36,743 bases of DNA from positions 111,233-147,975 of the forward strand of contig JAUVZL010000001.1 of NCBI GenBank assembly GCA_030602565.1, in the 5' to 3' direction. Below the pieces are notes generated by a model that was not told where the DNA came from, searched no databases, and saw only the letters and a program-made list of their open reading frames with translations. Position numbers and translations under genes: made by a program. Origin of the DNA: Candidatus Stahliibacteriota bacterium (GTDB taxonomy: Bacteria > Hydrothermota > Tepidihabitantia > SM23-42). Of the stretch, positions 7,626 through 15,651 are shown one piece after another; position 1 is the stretch's first letter, and each line of letters opens with the position of its first letter.

Positions 7626-7718
7626 TTACATAATTCTGTCAAGGACGATTCTTGTTGCGTCGAGAACATCCTTTCCTATACCACCACCAGGTAACCAGGC
7701 AATCTTATATTTTGCCAT
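7626..7718 (-). pseudogene. Remnant N-terminus of an isocitrate/isopropylmalate dehydrogenase
   Basis: A 30-codon frame from an ATG at 7718 to TAA at 7626 reads MAKYKIAWLPGGGIGKDV and then an ATRIVLD helix. This matches the N-terminal strand, PGDGIG loop and first helix of the decarboxylating isocitrate/3-isopropylmalate dehydrogenase family (normally 330-400 residues). The invariant Asp of PGDGIG is Gly. After the stop, no frame continues the family; the sequence becomes repeat-like intergenic DNA with a CCCGC/GCGGG hairpin. The position, between the acyltransferase gene and the LeuC-type gene, is where a functional dehydrogenase would be expected, so this looks like a deletion remnant. A short functional peptide is an unlikely alternative. 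Confidence 0.7.
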
Positions 7719-7747
7719 TTTTATTCCAGCATCCTAACCCATCGACC

Positions 7748-8863
7748 TTATACTATCCCCTCATATATGCGGTATTTTTTGTAGAGCTTACCACCCATTT
7801 TTGTAACCGCATTGTTGGTTGAGTGGTTATCCTCAAGTACCCATGATAGCTCACCTGCATTGTAGCCGAGCTGCTGAGCGGCTCGAAAAGACTCAAGGAA
7901 AAGTAGTGACTCTAAACCCATTTTTCTGTACTGCTTACGCACGCCCATGATCATCATACGCGCGTCTTTTATCTTCTTTTTGTAATACAGGAACTTCAGC
8001 ATCTCAATAGGGCCCAATCGTCCGTTCAGCTTTTTCAGTACCGTATTGTAATTCGGCACAGCAAACGAAATAGCTACTGGAACATCGTCTATTTCTATGA
8101 TCGGCACTAACTCTGGGATAATCAATGATTTCATATGCTCGGCAAAGACACTTATTTCCTCATCAGTCATCGGTACAAACCCCCAATTACGGCTCCACGC
8201 ATCATTATAGATCTCTTGTATTTTCTTTACTTCATTCTCGAAGTCAGCAACATTAATCGGTCTGACCTTCATATCATGTACCCGTCTCCGTACAATAGAA
8301 CAAATTCTTTCCAGATATTCAAAGGGTGCGTCTTTCATATCACAGTAATACGCAAAGAGATCTTTGGTTTTCTCAAGCCCACATTTTTTTATCAAATCAT
8401 CGTAATACTCATAATTGTAAGGCATCATTATAAAAGGTGTTGTATAAAAGCCCTCAATCAGAACTCCGCATTCATCATTAGTCGATGGGTTCAAAGGACC
8501 GATGTATTTGGTGACATTTTTGTCACTAAGATATTCCTTTACATGTTCAAAAAGGGCTTTTCCTGCATCTTCATCATCATCACACTCAAAGAACCCAAAA
8601 TATGCTGTCTTTTCATCCCAGAATTCCATGAAGTTATAGTCAATAATCGCGCATATCCTCCCGGACAACTGTTTATCCCGGTAGACAAGAAACAATTCCT
8701 TTTCAGCATGGTTCCAGAACGGATTCTTTGTTTTATCAAAGAGATTACGTACCTCATGTTTAAATGGAGGCACCCAATAGCGATTTTTTTTATACAATTT
8801 AAAAGGAAGGTTTATAAAATCCTTCAGTTCTTTTTCGGTTTTTACAGGAACTACAGTAATCAT
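7748..8863 (-). CDS. Large GNAT-fold N-acyltransferase coupled to the serine-palmitoyltransferase-like gene
   Basis: 371 residues, about twice a simple GNAT domain. The C-terminal third has the acyl-CoA-binding pattern MGVRKQYRKMGLESLLFLES followed by an Asn-rich LEDNHSTNNAVTKMGGKLY segment, typical of GNAT motifs A and B. The N-terminal half is probably a second, degenerate GNAT-like unit. Its ATG overlaps the stop of the upstream gene (TAATG), so the two are translationally coupled. Large GNAT-fold proteins have been implicated as bacterial ceramide synthases beside serine palmitoyltransferases; the neighbour makes N-acylation of a long-chain base a reasonable inference, but orthology is not shown. 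No signal peptide or membrane segment. Confidence 0.72.
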   Translation of the reverse strand: MITVVPVKTEKELKDFINLPFKLYKKNRYWVPPFKHEVRNLFDKTKNPFWNHAEKELFLVYRDKQLSGRICAIIDYNFMEFWDEKTAYFGFFECDDDEDAGKALFEHVKEYLSDKNVTKYIGPLNPSTNDECGVLIEGFYTTPFIMMPYNYEYYDDLIKKCGLEKTKDLFAYYCDMKDAPFEYLERICSIVRRRVHDMKVRPINVADFENEVKKIQEIYNDAWSRNWGFVPMTDEEISVFAEHMKSLIIPELVPIIEIDDVPVAISFAVPNYNTVLKKLNGRLGPIEMLKFLYYKKKIKDARMMIMGVRKQYRKMGLESLLFLESFRAAQQLGYNAGELSWVLEDNHSTNNAVTKMGGKLYKKYRIYEGIV

Positions 8864-10050
8864 TATTTCTTTAACCCAAACTCTTCAGCACAGTGTGCAA
8901 AAGCCTCTAAGATAATTTCAATGTCTTCATCCGTATGTGTAGACATATAGCTGGTTCGAATCAAAGCGCGGCCGGGCGGCGTCGCCGGAGAAATGACCGG
9001 GTTTGCAAAAATACCGCTCGCAATCAGTTTTTTCCAAAAGGCAAAGCAGTGTTCATCTTCACCAATGATAATCGGGATGACCGGCGTCGCACTATCACCA
9101 GTATCAAGCCCGATATCTCTAAAACCTTTTAACATACGTCGGGCTACCGCCCACAATCTTTTGCGGCGTTCAGGTTCGGTTTTGATGATATTCAAAGCCA
9201 TCTGGGCACTCGCAACTGAAGCAGGAATCATGGACGCCGAAAATATTAATGCCCGAGCACGATGCTTAATATGGGTGATAACGTCTTTATCACCGACAAC
9301 AAAACCGCCCAGTGATGCAAATGCCTTACTAAACGTCCCCATTAGTAAGTCAACTCTGTCGAGCACACCAAAGTGCTCACATGTACCTTGACCTTTTTCG
9401 CCGTGTACACCGACTCCGTGTGCATCGTCAACGAGTAAGCGGCACTTATATTTTTCTTTTAAACGGACGATTTCAGGGAGGTTAGCCAAATCACCTTCCA
9501 TGCTGAATACGCCATCAACAATTATCAATTTACCGCGGTCTTCAGGTAAGGTCTTTAATATCCGCTCTAAATCTTCCATATCATTGTGCCGATACTTCTT
9601 AACATCGGCAAATGATAAACGGCAGCCATCAATGATAGAAGCATGGTCCTGACGATCAATGATCAAGAGATCGTCTTTGCCGCCAAGTGCTGAAATAATA
9701 CCCAAATTCGTTTGAAAGCCGGTGGAAAAAATAATCGCCCCGTCTTTTTCATAGAACTCAGCCAGGTCTTTTTCAAGTTTGACGTGAATATCGAGTGTCC
9801 CATTGAGAAACCTTGAACCAGAACATGTGGAGCCATATTTTTCCACGGCCTTGATCGCTGCTTCCTTCATGCGCGGATCAGCAGCCAGACCAAGGTATCC
9901 ATTAGACCCGATCATTATGAATTCTTTACCATCTATTTTGACGCGGTGGTCTTGGGCAGATTCAATCGGTGTGAAGTAAGGATAAATCCCAAATTCCTGT
10001 GCTTTTTTCACTTGTTCAACGGTGAAAGCACACTTTTTGAATAAATCCAT
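8863..10050 (-). CDS. spt: PLP-dependent alpha-oxoamine synthase, serine-palmitoyltransferase-like
   Basis: 395 residues, full length for the family (KBL, BioF, HemA, SPT). The Schiff-base lysine is Lys242 in MGTFSKAFASLGG; the cofactor-binding LVDDAHGVG is near 206-214. Many segments recall bacterial serine palmitoyltransferase from sphingolipid producers: YPYF near residue 23, GSRFLNGTLDIH near 78-89, FSTGFQTNLG near 108-117, DHASIIDG near 135-142 and VDGVFSMEGD near 178-187. The expected reaction is condensation of serine (or another amino acid) with a fatty acyl-CoA or acyl-ACP to give a 3-keto long-chain base. 2-amino-3-ketobutyrate CoA ligase is the main alternative. It leads an operon with the GNAT gene and has a probably leaderless promoter. 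Confidence 0.82.
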   Translation of the reverse strand: MDLFKKCAFTVEQVKKAQEFGIYPYFTPIESAQDHRVKIDGKEFIMIGSNGYLGLAADPRMKEAAIKAVEKYGSTCSGSRFLNGTLDIHVKLEKDLAEFYEKDGAIIFSTGFQTNLGIISALGGKDDLLIIDRQDHASIIDGCRLSFADVKKYRHNDMEDLERILKTLPEDRGKLIIVDGVFSMEGDLANLPEIVRLKEKYKCRLLVDDAHGVGVHGEKGQGTCEHFGVLDRVDLLMGTFSKAFASLGGFVVGDKDVITHIKHRARALIFSASMIPASVASAQMALNIIKTEPERRKRLWAVARRMLKGFRDIGLDTGDSATPVIPIIIGEDEHCFAFWKKLIASGIFANPVISPATPPGRALIRTSYMSTHTDEDIEIILEAFAHCAEEFGLKK

Positions 10051-10055
10051 TGATT

Positions 10056-10083
10056 AGTATAGTTACTTTTTGTCTGAAGTCAA
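10056..10083 (-). promoter_or_regulatory. Promoter of the spt-like gene, probably leaderless
   Basis: Minus strand: TTGACT (10083-10078), 16-base spacer, TATACT (10061-10056), then five bases to the ATG at 10050. The -35 box includes the TGA stop codon of purB. There is no room for a Shine-Dalgarno site. Confidence 0.62.
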
Positions 10084-11348
10084 CCTATGTTCCTCAAGAA
10101 CCATTTCAGGTCAAAAATCTTTGCGATCTCTTTTTCATTAAGGTATTGGCACACTTTTTTGTCCTTAAGAACTGTCTTTTTCAGATCTTCTTTTGCCGCA
10201 ATAGTCTTGAAAGACAAACGCTGTACAGTGTTATAAGCCTCTCCCCTGCTCATACCATGTTGTACGAGTTTGTTCATTAAGTTCTGGGAGGCGTAAACAC
10301 CGTAGCTTGCCTCAATATTCTCCATCATGCGTTTTGGATACACATTCAGGTTCTCAAGTACCCAGCGTGTTTTTAAAGTAAGGTAATGTGCCAAGTGAAA
10401 TGCATCCGGGAAAATAACCCGTTCGACTGAAGAATTAGTAATATCCCGTTCATGCCAGAGCGTGATATTCTCGTAAGCAGGGATTAGATAGCTACGCAGA
10501 ATCCGCACCAAACCGCTTATGCGCTCACAGGTAATCGGGTTTTTCTTATGCGGCATGGCAGAAGAACCCTTTTGCCCACGAGTAAACGGTTCAAGCACCT
10601 CACCTATTTCAGTACGGGAAAGGTTCCGGATTTCAGTGGCAATCCTTTCCAAAGCGCATGCATACAATGCAATAATAGCAATCAGCAAAGCGAAACGATC
10701 CCTTGGTAGAACTTGAGTTGACACGGGTTCTGGTTTCAAACCTAACTTCCTCATAACTCTTTTCTCAAGCGCTGGTGATAGCATTGTATAGGTACCAACT
10801 GCACCAGACAGTTTACCAAAGGACATTTCTTTTCTAGCAAGGATAAGACGCTGATACGCCCGCTTGATTTCTTCATACCAGGAAGCGACTTTGTAACCGA
10901 ATGTAATAGGCTGAGCAAAAACACCATGTGTTCTGCCCATCTGGGGCGTTTTTTTGTATTTCAAGGAAAGCCATTTCAACACGGTCAGGAGTTTCTTCAC
11001 ATCACCCAGCAAAACATCAATGGCTTCAAGGAGCATCAACACAAAGGCGGTATCAACAAGATCGTACGAGGTCAGTCCAAAGTGCAACCATTTACCAACT
11101 CGCTTGTCGAGTTTTTCCCGGGCCGCTTCTAAAAAAGCAATAACGTCATGGTTAGTGACTTTTTCTATGGTTCGAACTCGTTCTGGTTTCACCTTTATCT
11201 TGGCTAGTTTGCTACTGAGTCCACGCGGAATCACCCCATATTTTTCTTCAATCCCAGCAACAATTCGTTCGACAAAAAGCCATTTCTTTAATTTGTATTC
11301 ATCATTGAATATTCTTGCCATCTCTTTTGTCTGATAACGTTCTATCAT
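10080..11348 (-). CDS. purB: Adenylosuccinate lyase
   Basis: 422 residues, normal for PurB. The fumarase/aspartase-superfamily signature is clear (GSSAMPHKKNP), with the earlier HFGLTSYDLVDTA and MGRTHGVFAQP segments carrying active-site residues. The enzyme removes fumarate from SAICAR and from adenylosuccinate in purine synthesis, in the cytosol. AAGGAG lies 12 bases before the ATG. The gene starts about 20 bases after the protease gene on the same strand, so it is probably co-transcribed with it. Confidence 0.95.
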   Translation of the reverse strand: MIERYQTKEMARIFNDEYKLKKWLFVERIVAGIEEKYGVIPRGLSSKLAKIKVKPERVRTIEKVTNHDVIAFLEAAREKLDKRVGKWLHFGLTSYDLVDTAFVLMLLEAIDVLLGDVKKLLTVLKWLSLKYKKTPQMGRTHGVFAQPITFGYKVASWYEEIKRAYQRLILARKEMSFGKLSGAVGTYTMLSPALEKRVMRKLGLKPEPVSTQVLPRDRFALLIAIIALYACALERIATEIRNLSRTEIGEVLEPFTRGQKGSSAMPHKKNPITCERISGLVRILRSYLIPAYENITLWHERDITNSSVERVIFPDAFHLAHYLTLKTRWVLENLNVYPKRMMENIEASYGVYASQNLMNKLVQHGMSRGEAYNTVQRLSFKTIAAKEDLKKTVLKDKKVCQYLNEKEIAKIFDLKWFLRNIG

Positions 11349-11367
11349 ATTATTATTGCTCCTTGCA

Positions 11368-12813
11368 TTATGAACCCAGATACAACTGGATTATTAAACC
11401 ACCTCGGTCCAAAATAAAATAAAGGAAACGGTCACTTTTCATTGCTTCATTAAAATCATTCTTATTCCGTATGCGTTTATCATCGATTCTTAGAATAACA
11501 TCACCCGCTCTAATGCCCAATCGTTCTCCAGTGCTGCCTTTTTCAACCTTTAAGACAACAACACCATCTTTGTACCCTGATTTATATCTCTTGGCAAGTT
11601 GCGTACTTATATCTTCAACGTACAATCCAAACTTGCTTATCGTCTTTGAGTATTTGAATTCCTCAACCATGAGTTTGACTTTGATGGTGTTTTCATTCCT
11701 TAAACCAGTGATTTGGAGTTCCTCATCCACAAAAACATTGGCGATAAACCTATCCCAGTCTGACACCCGTTTTATTAAGACACCATTGACTTCAACGATT
11801 CTATCGCCGATCTTTATGCCAGCTTTTTCAGAAGGACTCAGCGGATCAACGTTAGTTACTATCACACCAAAGGCGGGAATCCTGAAGTTTTCAACAATAT
11901 CTGGGGTGATATCCTGTAACCATAAACCAACCCAAGCCTGACGGATCTTGCTGTGCTCTTTCGCCTCAGCGATGAACTTCCTTACAAAATTGATGGGTCG
12001 GGCAAACCCAATACCTTCAGACCCACCGCTCGATGTAAAAATGAAATTATTGATGCCGATTACCTGACCAAGAACATTGACTAAAGGACCGCCTGAATTA
12101 CCCGGATTTATTGCCGCATCAGTCTGGATCATATTTTTATAGACTCTTTCATCATGACTTGATTTTATTGATCTATTCAGTGCCGAGACAACGCCAACTG
12201 TAACTGTAGGGCTTGTATCTTCAAGCAAAAATCCAAATGGGTTGCCAAAAGCGATCACCCATTCCCCGATCATCAAATCGTCAGAATCCCCAAACTCAAC
12301 ATACGGTAAGTCATTTGTATCGATTTTGATCAGTGCCAGGTCCATAGTACGGTCAGCGACCACAACCATACCCTCTATTTGCCGACCATCGGGCAGGGTT
12401 ATCTTAATTTTGGTCGCATTGGATATCACGTGTTCATTCGTTAAAATATAGCCATCTTGGGAAATAATAACGCCTGTACCAAGGCTCTTAACTTGTTGTT
12501 TATGATATCGTTCAGGAAAAAAATCACGGAAAAAATCACGGAACATATCATCTGCATAAGGTGAGAAAAAAGGAGAAGTTGCCACAACTTTTGTCTGAAT
12601 CACTGATATGGACACTACTGCATCCGTGACTTTATTGGCGGCTAAAACAATGGCATTTGTCCTTTGTATCGAAACATTTTTGTTCAGACTTAACCTTTCG
12701 TCTTGTCGGTTACGAAAAGACTGCGGTCCTACGGCACTGTATAGGCTTATTGCAAAAATTGTGACCACAATGCCGAGAAATCCGTATAAAATGTTCTTCT
12801 TTGTTAGTATCAT
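11368..12813 (-). CDS. degP: DegP/HtrA-type periplasmic serine protease with two PDZ domains
   Basis: 481 residues. An N-terminal hydrophobic segment (about 9-27) is a signal peptide or anchor. The trypsin-like domain has the triad His128 (TNEHV), Asp158 (DLALIKI) and Ser240 (NPGNSGGPL). Two PDZ domains follow, near residues 290-380 (PSEKAGIKIGDRIVEVNG) and 390-480 (GIRAGDVILRIDDKRI). HtrA proteins degrade or refold damaged envelope proteins. A short Phe/Arg/Asp-rich insertion near residues 81-103 corresponds to the flexible loop between the first strands. AAAGGA precedes the ATG. Whether it is soluble or membrane-anchored is not certain. Confidence 0.92.
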   Translation of the reverse strand: MILTKKNILYGFLGIVVTIFAISLYSAVGPQSFRNRQDERLSLNKNVSIQRTNAIVLAANKVTDAVVSISVIQTKVVATSPFFSPYADDMFRDFFRDFFPERYHKQQVKSLGTGVIISQDGYILTNEHVISNATKIKITLPDGRQIEGMVVVADRTMDLALIKIDTNDLPYVEFGDSDDLMIGEWVIAFGNPFGFLLEDTSPTVTVGVVSALNRSIKSSHDERVYKNMIQTDAAINPGNSGGPLVNVLGQVIGINNFIFTSSGGSEGIGFARPINFVRKFIAEAKEHSKIRQAWVGLWLQDITPDIVENFRIPAFGVIVTNVDPLSPSEKAGIKIGDRIVEVNGVLIKRVSDWDRFIANVFVDEELQITGLRNENTIKVKLMVEEFKYSKTISKFGLYVEDISTQLAKRYKSGYKDGVVVLKVEKGSTGERLGIRAGDVILRIDDKRIRNKNDFNEAMKSDRFLYFILDRGGLIIQLYLGS

Positions 12814-12853
12814 GTTCAGTCCTTTCTTGCTATCATAGACCCGGCAGGCGTAA

Positions 12854-13576
12854 TCAGTACTTCACTTCCACAAGAAATAACCCTTGTGGAGGTGCGAAAA
12901 AGAGATCTCTTATCTTACCGTCTAAAACATCTTGTGTCTGCTCTGGCTTATAATGACCACGACCCACATCATGCAGAAAACCGACTATGCCGCGCACCAT
13001 CTTTCTGAGGAAGCGATCACCCTTAATTTGTATTATAATACGTGAATTATGTTCTGTCAAGCTAATGCTGTGGAGAATGCAGAATGTATTATCCTTATCA
13101 TTTTCAGCAGAGAAGTATTTGAAATTGCGTTGGCCAACCAAACAACCCTTTGCCTTTTGCATTTTGGATAAATCGAGTGGGTGCCCCACATACCAATTGT
13201 AGCGCAGCTTGAATGGCGATGGTTGAAGAACTATATTATATTCATAGACCTTATATTGTGCAGAATATCTGCCATGAAAATCGTCGTTCACCTTAAATAT
13301 CTGCTTAATATATATATCGTTGCCAGTCAACGAATTGAGTGCCTTGCGGATCTTGGCTAATTCAAGAGAAGAGGATGTGTGGAAATTTGCAACCTGACCA
13401 AACGCATGGACCCCTTGGTCAGTTCTCCCGGCTCCGATTATCCTGATGTTCTCGCTGGTTAGTTGCTTTAAAGCATGCTCGACCTCACCCTGGACAGTCC
13501 GTTCATTGGGCTGGTACTGCCACCCGCAGAAATCAGTCCCGTCGTATTCAATAACCATCTTTATATTCTTCATCAT
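12854..13576 (-). CDS. truA: tRNA pseudouridine(38-40) synthase
   Basis: 240 residues, typical for bacterial TruA. The catalytic Asp is Asp53 in GAGRTDQGVHAFGQ, and the N-terminal strand with YDGTDFCGWQ is characteristic. The enzyme converts uridines 38-40 of the tRNA anticodon arm to pseudouridine. AGGTG precedes the ATG at 13576; a second ATG three bases downstream could also serve. The gene sits just downstream of the repeat-rich interval and upstream of the protease gene on the same strand. Confidence 0.95.
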   Translation of the reverse strand: MMKNIKMVIEYDGTDFCGWQYQPNERTVQGEVEHALKQLTSENIRIIGAGRTDQGVHAFGQVANFHTSSSLELAKIRKALNSLTGNDIYIKQIFKVNDDFHGRYSAQYKVYEYNIVLQPSPFKLRYNWYVGHPLDLSKMQKAKGCLVGQRNFKYFSAENDKDNTFCILHSISLTEHNSRIIIQIKGDRFLRKMVRGIVGFLHDVGRGHYKPEQTQDVLDGKIRDLFFAPPQGLFLVEVKY

Positions 13577-13597
13577 TCACCTGACGCCCTACTCCTT

Positions 13598-13658
13598 TTT
13601 GAATCCCAAGGGGATTGGAAGAGAGCACTACGTGTTTGAATCCCAAGGGGATTGGAAG
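13598..13658. repeat. Two copies of a 24-bp palindromic repeat, period 37
   Basis: Identical 24-mers at 13598-13621 and 13635-13658 (core AATCCCAAGGGGATT) are separated by 13 bases. Each can fold as a hairpin (AATCCC/GGGATT). Spacing is too short for a CRISPR array. Confidence 0.75.
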
Positions 13659-13918
13659 GGATCCCTCGACCTCTCGACAGGCTCGAGACTTGCAGCTTGC
13701 TCACTTCGATTACACTCAGTACTAACAGGAAAAGCGGGATGGAAATGAGCCTCTGGCTGGAAGTTAGCGCTTTGCGCTGGAATGATGTTTGATCTTTTTT
13801 CATTTCCATAATAATCATCATCTTCATAACTTCCTATCTTCACAGCTTCATTCATTAATCCTCTTCCATGCTTAGCATCATTTCTCCCTACGCCTTACTC
13901 CCTACTCTCTACGCTCTT

Positions 13919-14025
13919 GTAGTCGCCCGATTCATCCACGCCCCTTATGAAGGAGCGGGATTCATCCACGCCCCTTATGAAGGAGCGGGATTCATCGGGC
14001 AATGTCTGATAAATCAGACAACTAC
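13919..14025. repeat. Composite hairpin repeat, copy A, with 30-bp internal tandem duplication
   Basis: The element is bounded by GTAGTCG and CAACTAC. Inside are a stem GTCTGAT/ATCAGAC, a CCCGAT/ATCGGG pairing and a CGCTCCTT/AAGGGGCG stem with a 3-base loop (listed 5'-3' on the minus strand). A 30-bp unit is tandemly duplicated exactly at 13930-13959 and 13960-13989. The same element lies in the opposite orientation at 32782-32858. Confidence 0.85.
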
Positions 14026-14087
14026 AGCGCTCTACTCTCTACTCTCTGCGCTCTATTCTCCGATACTCCGTTACCCGGTTACCCAAA

Positions 14088-15551
14088 TCAGGCAAGCGGT
14101 AGTATTACCTTAAAAGTGGTTCCTCTACGCATTTCACTATCCACCTCGATACTCCCGTCATGTGCCTCAATTATGTTCCTGGCTATTGCTAGACCAAGAC
14201 CTATGCCACCTTTTTTTGTTGTAAAGAAAGGTTCGAAGATCTTTTCCAGAGCTCGCCTGGAAATACCTTTGCCAGTATCCTGTATTTCAACCATACCTTT
14301 CTTTTTGTTTATATATGTCCTTATCTTAACAGTCTTACCTTCAGGGGTAGCTTCGCAGGCATTACTAAGAATATTCAACAGACCGGCTTTCAGTTTATTG
14401 AGATCACCAAGGATGAAGAAATCATTGTCTTCTCTTTTTATCACTATCTTCTTGGTTTTGGCACGCGGCAACGCATCAATGAATGCCTCGTTTACGACTT
14501 CACTGATACGCAAACGATTTTTCTTGAGCGGCACGAATTGGGCAAAGTTCAAGAAATCAGTAACAATTTCATTCAACCTTATTGATTCGTCTAATGCCAT
14601 ATTTATGAAATGGAGGATATCAGCATCCCTCTGTGAATCCCGGATTACTTCAAGGGACCCTCTTATTGACGATAAGGGGTTCCGGATCTCATGAGCCAAA
14701 GAACCACCTAATTCCGCAAGGAGTTGTGTCTGTTTGGAGACGCGTGATTTTTCTTCCAGTTTTCTAATAGCTGTAATGTCCTGGAGTATACCAAGACCGA
14801 TTTTTGAACTGTAAATCCTGGCGCACGACAATACAAAATACCGTTTACCGATCTTCAGTTCAATCGACCTTTTTGCGTGACGTGCCTTAAGAAATTTTGC
14901 AATATAGAGGTGAACCCTTGACTGTATTGGACCTTCTGGGATATTGGTATGAATTATCGTGCCGCTCCGGTCGATGGTTATGATCCCTGAAGGAAGATTC
15001 TTTAATATTTCTTCGGTTGTGAGCCTCAATCTCGCGGCCTCTTCAGTACGGCTTTGATAGCGCTCTGACCATGCACCACTCAGTATCCCGGTAAAGAGAA
15101 ACAGTAGTCCAAAGATATAGAATCGATACATGACATATTGCATTGTCGCATTTGTCTCGTGCATTTCATAGAATAGCAAGCCGAGAAAGAAAATCACCGA
15201 AATAACACTAACCGTATACGCACCAGTTTTATAAAGGTACAAGGATACAACAATAATCAACAATATGTAGAATAATGGGAAGATAGATTCAACCCCGCCT
15301 GAGTAGTGAATCATAGAACCAATTAGCGGGATATCGACCAGGAAAATGATGTAAAAGGAAGTTTTTTCTGGTAGCCAGGTCTGCAAGAGTAGAAAAACCG
15401 AAGCCAATATGAAAGATGCAAGGATAATAAACCAAAAAGGTGTTGGGATACTGTGAATTATTGGATACGAGGATAACAGAATAAAAGTAATCAACAAAGG
15501 GTGAAGAATGATTAGACCAGCTCTTCTACTGAAGAACGTCGAATATACCAC
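14088..15551 (-). CDS. pilS: PilS-like membrane sensor histidine kinase
   Basis: 487 residues. The first 160 hold about six membrane segments. A small PAS-like domain (about 178-268) follows, then HisKA with His287 in SLAHEIRNPLSS, and HATPase_c with NILSNACEAT, DTGKGI and GIGLGLAIARNIIEAH. The six-helix input plus PAS plus kinase layout and the position after pilus genes match PilS, which phosphorylates the NtrC-type regulator PilR to control pilin expression. No PilR receiver protein is adjacent; the sigma-54 activator at 31036 lacks a receiver domain. The start is a GTG with weak AGGTA upstream. It lies 100 bases downstream of pilC. Confidence 0.8.
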   Translation of the reverse strand: MVYSTFFSRRAGLIILHPLLITFILLSSYPIIHSIPTPFWFIILASFILASVFLLLQTWLPEKTSFYIIFLVDIPLIGSMIHYSGGVESIFPLFYILLIIVVSLYLYKTGAYTVSVISVIFFLGLLFYEMHETNATMQYVMYRFYIFGLLFLFTGILSGAWSERYQSRTEEAARLRLTTEEILKNLPSGIITIDRSGTIIHTNIPEGPIQSRVHLYIAKFLKARHAKRSIELKIGKRYFVLSCARIYSSKIGLGILQDITAIRKLEEKSRVSKQTQLLAELGGSLAHEIRNPLSSIRGSLEVIRDSQRDADILHFINMALDESIRLNEIVTDFLNFAQFVPLKKNRLRISEVVNEAFIDALPRAKTKKIVIKREDNDFFILGDLNKLKAGLLNILSNACEATPEGKTVKIRTYINKKKGMVEIQDTGKGISRRALEKIFEPFFTTKKGGIGLGLAIARNIIEAHDGSIEVDSEMRRGTTFKVILPLA

Positions 15552-15651
15552 TACCTATTCCGGATCTACACCCAAACATATGCAATAGCGTTTGCCTACA
15601 CAGCTATCCGCGTTCAGTAACTCTGGCACAACCTATTGTTTGCTTATAAAG

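Larger units (their letters stand above)
13577..14087. other. 511-bp repeat-rich interval without a convincing gene
   Basis: Short frames here (for example minus 13628-13855) are built from palindromic and low-complexity DNA and are not called. The interval holds two copies of a 24-bp palindrome (13598-13658), a CTCGA/TCGAG-rich palindromic segment near 13664-13688, a composite hairpin element (13919-14025) with an internal 30-bp tandem duplication, and CTCTAC/TACTCT-type simple sequence. It separates the pilus operon from truA. Confidence 0.7.

Noticed and set aside
13598-13658. CRISPR-like repeat pair
   Set aside because: Only two units with 13-base spacing; no spacers of normal length and no cas genes.
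13628-13855. 75-residue minus-strand frame upstream of truA
   Set aside because: Made largely of palindromic repeat DNA; composition is unlike the neighbouring genes.
13919-14025. Integron attC site
   Set aside because: Terminal GTAGT/ACTAC does not match attC core sites, no integron integrase is near, and copies do not flank cassette genes.
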